From Bacteroidales bacterium (GTDB lineage Bacteria; Bacteroidota; Bacteroidia; Bacteroidales; F082): 35,477 nucleotides of DNA. The translations under genes and the position numbers were made by a program. Position 1 is the stretch's first letter; each line of letters begins with the position of its first letter. Positions 29,701 through 35,477 of this stretch are shown here, in pieces. The notes beneath the pieces were generated by a model that saw only the letters and a list, made by a program, of their open reading frames with translations, was not told the DNA's origin and did no database searches. The DNA is taken from contig JAGBVS010000097.1 in the NCBI GenBank assembly GCA_017630195.1, positions 1 through 35,477 of the forward strand, written 5' to 3'.

Positions 29701-32700
29701 TCATTTATGAACCATTATTTTTTGAATTTGAATTTGCTTATTATCAAGCTTACGAACAATATATATTCCTGTTTTAAAGTTGTCTGTTGGCACACATACT
29801 TTTTCATTTGCACAATTGTCTATTCTTAATACTTCTCTTCCCACCATATCAAATATCTGAACCATCGATTTTTCTGAAAGTTTGTTTATTATCAGCTCGT
29901 TATTATGCACATAGACAAAATTATCATTATTGTTTATCTCATCAAGAGAGTTATAATCGTATAACTTCAGTTCAAAACGTTCGGCATTATCATTAGATGT
30001 TGCGATGAAAGTATAATCATTCAACAGCATATTTGTAATATTTCCAGTAAGCTTATCAACAAGATATATATTATCATATTGTTTTGATTTTGAAGATATA
30101 CTTATGGTATATTCTCCCATTGTTTTAGTTACAAAAGAAATTGGTATATCCTTAACTGTCGCATCCAATTTCGCTATTGCATAGTTCTTATCATCAACAG
30201 GGACATAAATCATTGGGATATTTTTATTCTGATGGTTTATTTTCTCGAGTCCGACTTTTTCATCAAATGATATGTATGCAACATCTTCATAATTATTGTT
30301 AGACACATTGATAACAAGCACTTCAGAACCGATAGATTTTCTCGAAGAAACTGAATTTGTTTTCTTTATTTTAAGCTCACCTGCTTCTGTTGTTTTAACA
30401 AGTATGCTTTGACATGGTGCTATTGGGGTTTCCTCTGAAATCTTAGCTCCCCAGGCACCGCTATTAGATAATGTATAATAACCTTCTGCCAAATTTGCAT
30501 TATCAATCGCCGCACCATCACCTATGTAAATATTGTGTGAAAAAGGATTTCCAATAAGATTAAAGCCTGTCAAAAAAATATTATCAGTTTTACTTAGATA
30601 ACAATTAACATCTTCACTATTAAGAGGACCAGCAAACGACAATGTACAATCATATTCATTAGCATAAAGGTAACCTCTTCCTGAATCCAATGTACTAAAT
30701 TCATTATTTGTATCTTTTATATTTTGCCAAATGCTTGATGGTTCATCATAACGATATAAATCACAACTAATTGCAGTCGGCATCAAACCTTCAATCTCAG
30801 ATACATTTATATTACCAACAATTGGAGAACTTATTGTGTACCAAGCACCATTTGTTGTTCCGTATCCTTCTATTTCTTTTTCCAAAGTCGCCAATACTCC
30901 TTTGCTGTTATGAACAAGTTGAGCTCCATCTTTGACAATTAGATTGTCGGCATTGGTACAAGCCAATATTCCGTTTACTGTTAGCGTTGCATTATTATCA
31001 ATAATCACTTTATTCATAACACTAACATTATTCCATATTGTATTAGCTGTAATTGTCTGTTCCGAAGGAATATCAATATTAGTACAATAAACACTCACAC
31101 CTTCACATTTAAAGAAATGATACGTTTGATTCTTAATATTTGCTGGAAACGCTCCGCTTGCTGTAAGTTTATAAGCTCTCCAGTCGATGGCATTTTCATC
31201 ATCATAATATACTCCTACAAATCTCTCTGTTGATTTGTTATATAAATAATCTGGATATACCTCTTCATTTATTTCTACCGTCTTTAATTCAAAAACATTA
31301 TTGTCATCATTTGTCCCGATTCTCACCGAATTATTATTACTTCCCGAATTACAATACAACCAATTTTCATCATTACCGTTCGGATATATTATCATTTCAC
31401 CATTATTGTATGCAATATTCCATTTAATATCATCTGGAATCGTATTGATGACTTTTCCATCAACAACTGATATTTCACTTACCGTTGGTTGTCCATTACT
31501 TCCTTTTATTTGAGACATCGCATAATATTTACCTTCTTTAGAAATGGACAATACGACAACATCTGTTGATTTTAAAGACGACACTTCTGCTTCTACACAA
31601 TTATTATCATCAACCGAAAACACAGCATAAAAGCTTCTGTCTTCATTTACAACAAATGATTCTGTTATCATAGAAGGATATTGAACGACAGAATTTTCTA
31701 TTTCATTTTCCGTCCATCCGCTAAATGAAAATCCATCAGGAGATGTTGCATTAGGCAATTCTCCAATTTCATCACCTTTAGCGATAATTTTCGTTTCAAG
31801 TAAATTTCCGTTTTCAAAAAAAGTAACAACTACAGATTCAATGATATTATATGTAGCAGTTGCCACGCCGCTATCTATCATATTATCTTTCACAGCAATT
31901 GCTTTAATTGTTGTAGTTGAAGTAACTTCTATTGGAGCATAATATACATTACTTTCAACAGTTGGAGCAGAGCCATCAATTGTATAATAAATTGTTGCAT
32001 CTTGCGTATCACATGATATTGTAACATTTTGTGCGGATGTATAATCTCCACCTTCTGGAGAAAATTGTGGCAATGAAACGACGGGCTGTACTTCTGAAGA
32101 TTTTACAAAAATATCAATGTAGAAAAAGTATGTAGTACCACCCATATTTGAAGAGGAATTAGAATAAGGAGCAAATTTTTCATACACATCCCCGCTGCTA
32201 TATTTTCTAAAAGCGATACTTCTGTTGGTAACACCTGCATTAGTGATGACAAAAGCATTATGATTAGGCACAGATGTTCCTGCCCCAGAAACAGCAGCGT
32301 TTATCGACCATGTTGAATTTGCTCCATTTTTTACAAAATCAGTACCGCTACTACCGTAGCCAATCATGTCACCATTAGTATTTGTAAATGTATAATTACC
32401 ATTTACGACACCAATAGTCCAACAGAAATCCGATTCATTTTCAATAAATTCTGGCGGTACGACAATATCACCTCCCTGTGACATTGCATTAAATGCAATA
32501 CCTTGTGGTTTCCCTGACGCCACATTTGACATTGCATAATAAGCCGTTGCTGATAAAGAATCGTGACGAGCAGCAAGAATAACACTGCTACCATTTTGAA
32601 TCTGTGACAAATCCGATACTCGAAGATAATTGTCTTGCGCGTTGATGTTTAATCCTAATATTAAACACACAACAAAAAAAAGTATTCTTTTTGTTTCCAT
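29701..32700 (-). CDS. T9SS-secreted surface protein with chitobiase-C-like and InlB-like repeats
   Basis: The ATG at 32700 gives a 999-residue protein with signal peptide METKRILFFVVCLILGLN-INAQ. The frame is open to 32835, but that extension holds the promoter. After the signal come beta-rich domains (from DNYLRVSDLSQI), a chitobiase C-terminal-like segment (ATIYYTIDGSAPT, TTTIKAIAVKDN), an InlB-type repeat (VTFFENGNLLETKIIAKGDE, FSGWTE) and further beta domains with a parallel-beta stretch. The last ~75 residues (VHNNELIINKL, VQIFDMVGREVLRI, KTGIYIVRK) are a type A T9SS sorting domain. No catalytic motif is recognised; an adhesin or glycan-binding role is the best guess. Confidence 0.88.
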   Translation of the reverse strand: METKRILFFVVCLILGLNINAQDNYLRVSDLSQIQNGSSVILAARHDSLSATAYYAMSNVASGKPQGIAFNAMSQGGDIVVPPEFIENESDFCWTIGVVNGNYTFTNTNGDMIGYGSSGTDFVKNGANSTWSINAAVSGAGTSVPNHNAFVITNAGVTNRSIAFRKYSSGDVYEKFAPYSNSSSNMGGTTYFFYIDIFVKSSEVQPVVSLPQFSPEGGDYTSAQNVTISCDTQDATIYYTIDGSAPTVESNVYYAPIEVTSTTTIKAIAVKDNMIDSGVATATYNIIESVVVTFFENGNLLETKIIAKGDEIGELPNATSPDGFSFSGWTENEIENSVVQYPSMITESFVVNEDRSFYAVFSVDDNNCVEAEVSSLKSTDVVVLSISKEGKYYAMSQIKGSNGQPTVSEISVVDGKVINTIPDDIKWNIAYNNGEMIIYPNGNDENWLYCNSGSNNNSVRIGTNDDNNVFELKTVEINEEVYPDYLYNKSTERFVGVYYDDENAIDWRAYKLTASGAFPANIKNQTYHFFKCEGVSVYCTNIDIPSEQTITANTIWNNVSVMNKVIIDNNATLTVNGILACTNADNLIVKDGAQLVHNSKGVLATLEKEIEGYGTTNGAWYTISSPIVGNINVSEIEGLMPTAISCDLYRYDEPSSIWQNIKDTNNEFSTLDSGRGYLYANEYDCTLSFAGPLNSEDVNCYLSKTDNIFLTGFNLIGNPFSHNIYIGDGAAIDNANLAEGYYTLSNSGAWGAKISEETPIAPCQSILVKTTEAGELKIKKTNSVSSRKSIGSEVLVINVSNNNYEDVAYISFDEKVGLEKINHQNKNIPMIYVPVDDKNYAIAKLDATVKDIPISFVTKTMGEYTISISSKSKQYDNIYLVDKLTGNITNMLLNDYTFIATSNDNAERFELKLYDYNSLDEINNNDNFVYVHNNELIINKLSEKSMVQIFDMVGREVLRIDNCANEKVCVPTDNFKTGIYIVRKLDNKQIQIQKIMVHK

Positions 32701-32731
32701 AAAAATTTGGTTTTTGTTTAAGTTTCGTTTG

Positions 32732-32762
32732 CAAAAGTATAACGAAAAAAAGCGTTTGTCAA
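32732..32762 (-). promoter_or_regulatory. Promoter of the T9SS cargo gene
   Basis: TTG at 32762-32760 and TACTTTTG at 32739-32732 are exactly 20 bp apart on the minus strand. The leader is about 30 nt to the ATG at 32700. Confidence 0.65.
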
Positions 32763-32874
32763 GGATTTTAACTATTTTTAACTTTCGTGTGGTTATATAG
32801 CAAGTTAACGGGAAAATATATCGACAAAAGACCAAAGTCTAATGGTAAATGTTAATTTTATATTGATAATTTAT

Positions 32875-32882
32875 TATTTTTG
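32875..32882 (+). promoter_or_regulatory. -7 box of the free-methionine-sulfoxide reductase gene
   Basis: TATTTTTG lies 25 bp ahead of the ATG at 32907 and overlaps the possible upstream start at 32880, which it rules out. The rest of the gap 32763-32874 shows only AT-rich DNA and a CAAAAGACCAAAGTCTAATG repeat word near 32825-32844. Confidence 0.5.
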
Positions 32883-32906
32883 CTCATCATTTTTCACATC
32901 AAAATT

Positions 32907-33347
32907 ATGTCAAAAACAGAAAAATATCAGCTTCTTTACGAACAAATCAGAGCATTATTAGATAAAGAAAAAGACGAAATCGCCAATATGGCGAATGTTG
33001 CTGCACTCATACACGAAACTTTCAATTTCTGGTGGACTGGTTTTTATCGTGTTATTGACAACGAGCTAGTTTTAGGTCCGTTTCAAGGTCCTATCGCTTG
33101 TACGAGAATAGCTTATGGCAAAGGAGTATGCGGCACATCGTGGAAAGAAACACAAACGGTTGTCGTTAAAGACGTTCATGAATTTCCGGGACACATAGCT
33201 TGCAGCAGCGCATCACAGAGTGAGATTGTGGTACCGATATTTAAAGAAAATCAAGTCGTTGCGGTTTTGGATATCGACAGCGAGAAACTCGCCACCTTTG
33301 ACAATATAGATAAAGAATGGCTTGAGAAGATTGTGGGACTTTTTTAA
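32907..33347 (+). CDS. Free methionine-R-sulfoxide reductase (GAF domain)
   Basis: This is a 146-residue GAF-domain protein of the fRMsr (YebR-like) family, which reduces free methionine-R-sulfoxide in the cytosol. The family signature is complete: FWWTGFYRV near residue 41, LGPFQGPIACTRIAYGKGVCGTSW at about 58-81 (two of the catalytic Cys), and DVHEFPGHIACSSASQSEIVVPI at about 88-110 (third Cys). It has a normal length. The start at 32907 is chosen because the longer frame begins inside the -7 box region. MsrA lies 3.7 kb away. Confidence 0.93.
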   Translation: MSKTEKYQLLYEQIRALLDKEKDEIANMANVAALIHETFNFWWTGFYRVIDNELVLGPFQGPIACTRIAYGKGVCGTSWKETQTVVVKDVHEFPGHIACSSASQSEIVVPIFKENQVVAVLDIDSEKLATFDNIDKEWLEKIVGLF

Positions 33348-33382
33348 GAAACTCAGAATTTCAAAATCTCAGAATAAATGAT

Positions 33383-33958
33383 TTAGAATCCAATTCCCCA
33401 ATGCACTCCAATACAATCTGTTGCTAAGGTCGGTCCGAAGAACATATGAATGTTTTTATAAAATCTGACACGGATTCCTGGCTGCCACAATACTTCAAAC
33501 AACATATCACCGACCTCTTCTGAAATCATATAGATATCTCCATCAGGTGTTTCATGGTATCCACCATTAATTTTATACACCCAACCAATGCCAGCACTCA
33601 AATCGCTGTAAAATGCAAAAGTCTTTCGTGCTCCAAGATGCCAATATCTGCGAAAAGAAACACCTGTTCTTATTGAATATACACTAGCTGGCGCATGATC
33701 TATCCATTGATCTCCTTGTCCGAGATACAAGGCAAAAGAACGTTTTTCATCTACCCTTACACCACCAGTAACCATCCTTCTATCTGTGAAAAAACCACCA
33801 GATCTCTTTAATGTAAACTCTGGTTTCCATTCTTTCATTCCTTCTTTTGAAAATGCATACCTCCACTCGTTAGCCCATCCTGATTGAGTTTCCTGAGCAT
33901 TGACAATACCTGATGTAAAGAACAAGCATATAAATAGAGTGATTATTAAACGTTTCAT
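33383..33958 (-). CDS. Outer-membrane-type beta-rich protein
   Basis: The ATG at 33958 gives a 191-residue protein with a signal peptide (MKRLIITLFICLFFTSGIVNAQ). The mature part has alternating hydrophobic/polar strands (RSFALYLGQGDQW, VSFRRYWHLGA, FAFYSDLSAGIGW, VLWQPGIRVRFY, IHMFFGPTLAT) and ends in WGIGF, a terminal aromatic residue typical of outer-membrane beta-barrels. I do not recognise a specific family. The longer frame to 34006 is set aside because it overlaps the promoter at 33985-34015. Confidence 0.72.
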   Translation of the reverse strand: MKRLIITLFICLFFTSGIVNAQETQSGWANEWRYAFSKEGMKEWKPEFTLKRSGGFFTDRRMVTGGVRVDEKRSFALYLGQGDQWIDHAPASVYSIRTGVSFRRYWHLGARKTFAFYSDLSAGIGWVYKINGGYHETPDGDIYMISEEVGDMLFEVLWQPGIRVRFYKNIHMFFGPTLATDCIGVHWGIGF

Positions 33959-33984
33959 AACTAAATTTTTAATGTAATACAGCT

Positions 33985-34015
33985 CAAAATTATAAAATTT
34001 TCTCAAACAAACAAA
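33985..34015 (-). promoter_or_regulatory. Promoter of the outer-membrane-type gene
   Basis: TTTG at 34015-34012 and TAATTTTG at 33992-33985 are 19 bp apart on the minus strand, with a leader of about 25 nt. Confidence 0.6.
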
Positions 34016-34019
34016 AAAA

Positions 34020-34054
34020 AAAGAGCGTACAAGTAAATTTCACTCATACGCTCT
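34020..34054 (-). terminator. Orphan terminator-like hairpin
   Basis: AGAGCGTA (34022-34029) pairs with TACGCTCT (34047-34054), and a long T run follows on the minus strand (rc of 34013-34021). No minus-strand gene lies upstream of it in the window, so its transcript is unknown. Confidence 0.6.
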
Positions 34055-34058
34055 CTTT

Positions 34059-34424
34059 GATTTTCAACAGTTTATAAGTTTATAAACCATTATTCATTTC
34101 TTAATATTCATCTTCGTGGAAAAATACTCACACCCCCATTACTCTCTAATAACCACAAACATATAACAGACTATCCCATTGGGGCAGTATAAGGGCAGTC
34201 AATGCCTCATTGGGCAATGCCGAAACACATTTTTAATTGCCCTGAAAATCCACTACTCTTCTTCGCAGTAGATAAACGAAAAAAATAATAATTATTATTC
34301 GTTGCTAAATTCAAATAGCTTGTCAAAAAATCTTTTGGGCAGTAGTGTTATTTTGATTATTCTTTAGTATTTTTGCAAATAATGGTTGGGCTTGGAAGGA
34401 ATATAACAATTGACTATATCATAT
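34059..34424. other. 366-bp gap without a gene; short repeats
   Basis: No convincing open frame or RNA gene was found. It contains a near-palindrome GTTTATAAGTTTATAAAC (34070-34087), three GGGCAGT words (34193, 34337 and near 34184), CATTGGGGCA/CATTGGGCA direct repeats and a 16-bp AT palindrome (34284-34299). A TATTTTTG box at 34368-34375 probably serves the next gene. The GC-richer GGGCAGT part looks foreign to its surroundings and could be a relic of a mobile element. Confidence 0.5.
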
Positions 34425-35477
34425 ATGGAATTAGAAAAATTGATAAGCGAATGTACGGCATACGATTTCAAGTTGATGCTTGAGGAGAAGAAACCTAAAA
34501 GTTGGTTAAAGAGTGTTTGTGCTTTTGCCAATGGATTAGGCGGTTCCCTTTTCTTTGGTATAGATAATGATGGTATCGTTAAGGGACTGGATGACGTACA
34601 ACACGTTTGTGAATCCATCAGCAGTAAAATCCGTGATTATATGGATCCGCTTCCTGAGGTTGAAATGATTCCACAAAATATTAACGGTCTTGAAATATTG
34701 CAGCTCAAAGTAAATGCGGGCAGTTACACTCCTTATTATTATGTTGGTGATGGACAGCGTGTGGCTTTCATTCGTATAGGTGATGAAAGTTTACCTGCAA
34801 CAGCAGAACAGATGGTACGCCTAGTGTTGAAAGGCTCAAATAAAACCTATGATTCCATTCATACAGACTATAAAGCAGAAAATTATTCTTTTACTATTTT
34901 AGCCAACACATTCTTGAGTCGTACAAGTCAAGAATGGAACAAGAAATATCTTCTATCATTTGGACTTGTCACCAATTCTGGAAATCTCACTAATGCAGGA
35001 GCTTTGTTCGCAGATGATTGTCCTTTGTGGCAGTCTCGTTTGTATTGCACTCGATGGGATGGAAAAGCAAAAGGCGATGCTATCAACGATGCAGAGTTTA
35101 CGGGCAATGTACTAATGTTGCTTCGTGAGGCGATGAACTTTGTAAAATCAAATACTAAAAAAGGTTGGGAAAAATTACCCAATGGGCGTAAAAACAAACC
35201 TGAGTATGCAGAACGTGCGGTTCTCGAAGCAATGGTCAATCATTTTATACATCGCGACTATACCGTGATGGGTGGTGAAGTGCATCTTGACATTTATGAC
35301 GACCGCCTGACTGTTACATCTCCTGGCGGAATGTATAATGGAATGCTTATTCAGGACCTTGATATTGCAGACGTTTCTTCGGAAAGACGAAATCCTATAC
35401 TCGCAAATGTAATGGCTCAACTTGATTATATGGAGAAAAGAGGAAGTGGTCTCACTCGTATATGCAATGAAACTCAA
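34425..35477 (+). CDS. AlbA_2/Schlafen-type DNA-binding ATPase protein (cut by window edge)
   Basis: The ATG at 34425 opens a frame of 351 codons that runs off the window. Residues about 10-125 are an AlbA_2 (Schlafen AAA_4-like) domain: SECTAYDFK, WLKSVCAFANGLGGSLFFGID and GIVKGLDD. After a helical middle part comes the C-terminal ATPase-like (HATPase_c_4) part with VLEAMVNHFIHRDYTVMGGE, IYDDRLTVTSPGGM and EKRGSGLTRI. Such proteins are often annotated as RecG-like or putative transcriptional regulators; many sit on mobile or defence islands. The missing end probably holds a winged-helix domain. The gap upstream with unusual repeats fits an accessory origin. Confidence 0.85.
   Translation, partial: MELEKLISECTAYDFKLMLEEKKPKSWLKSVCAFANGLGGSLFFGIDNDGIVKGLDDVQHVCESISSKIRDYMDPLPEVEMIPQNINGLEILQLKVNAGSYTPYYYVGDGQRVAFIRIGDESLPATAEQMVRLVLKGSNKTYDSIHTDYKAENYSFTILANTFLSRTSQEWNKKYLLSFGLVTNSGNLTNAGALFADDCPLWQSRLYCTRWDGKAKGDAINDAEFTGNVLMLLREAMNFVKSNTKKGWEKLPNGRKNKPEYAERAVLEAMVNHFIHRDYTVMGGEVHLDIYDDRLTVTSPGGMYNGMLIQDLDIADVSSERRNPILANVMAQLDYMEKRGSGLTRICNETQ

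Noticed and set aside
34284-34299. AT palindrome taken as a phage attachment site
   Set aside because: No integrase or matching direct repeat elsewhere in the window; simple AATAAT sequence.
34364-34618. Minus-strand frame of 84 codons at the start of the AlbA_2 gene
   Set aside because: It lies opposite the clear AlbA_2 domain and has no motif.
35175-35477. Minus-strand frame at the window end
   Set aside because: Opposite the ATPase part of the AlbA_2 protein, whose motifs (HRDY, SPGGM) are convincing.

Overview
The window looks like a chromosomal stretch of a low-GC member of the Bacteroidales. The evidence is: promoters of the Bacteroidetes type (TAnnTTTG, often with an upstream TTG or TTTG about 19-20 bp away) in front of many genes and no strong Shine-Dalgarno sequences; a protein with a type IX secretion C-terminal domain; a SusB-like GH97 enzyme; and an anaerobe's [FeFe] hydrogenase genes. 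A T9SS cargo protein argues mildly against a typical Bacteroides; I do not assign a genus. No tRNA, rRNA, CRISPR array, integrase or intact insertion sequence was seen.

Layout. (1) 1-5773, minus strand: a redox/hydrogen operon reading NuoE-like [2Fe-2S] protein, PAS-containing sensory-type [FeFe] hydrogenase, SpoIIE-type phosphatase, catalytic-type [FeFe] hydrogenase, Rex repressor, and then, across a gap with its own promoter region, the start of aspartate ammonia-lyase. (2) 5797-8704: an acetyltransferase, a GH97 lipoprotein whose gene carries an in-frame microsatellite, and a decayed gene fragment. (3) 8705-10811: a DUF262/HNH protein of GmrSD type with a small unknown partner, a likely phage-defence pair. 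(4) 10924-19344: an accessory cluster of two cytosolic WG-repeat proteins, a FISUMP-type protein, several small unknown proteins, a small DNA-binding-like regulator and a divergent membrane-anchored Ser/Thr kinase. Three of the upstream regions here share a 10-bp-periodic direct repeat, which suggests one regulon. (5) 19370-26873: acetyltransferase, TIGR04076 protein, CrcB, a secreted SGNH esterase with a degenerate second esterase domain, an AspT/YidE-type transporter, an AlkD-like protein and an M3 peptidase. (6) 26920-34006: UmuDC, MsrA, a small membrane protein, the T9SS cargo protein, a free-methionine-R-sulfoxide reductase and an outer-membrane-type protein. (7) 34425-end: a truncated AlbA_2/ATPase protein preceded by a 366-bp gap with unexplained repeats.

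How the genes could work together. In the first operon a hydrogenase-like sensor could report H2 or redox state to the phosphatase, while Rex reads NADH/NAD+ and may control the whole unit; the catalytic hydrogenase is the natural target. In the kinase cluster, the regulator and kinase may set expression of the WG and FISUMP proteins, which have no secretion signals and so probably act as cytosolic binding scaffolds. This is the best candidate for an undescribed system in the window.

A recurring oddity is a family of short degenerate repeat words (ATTATGAATT, AAAAGGCAAAAG, CAGACAACAGAC, GTCAGTGTCA) found between genes and also inside coding sequence: in the GH97 gene, probably in the kinase gene, and at both ends of one acetyltransferase gene.
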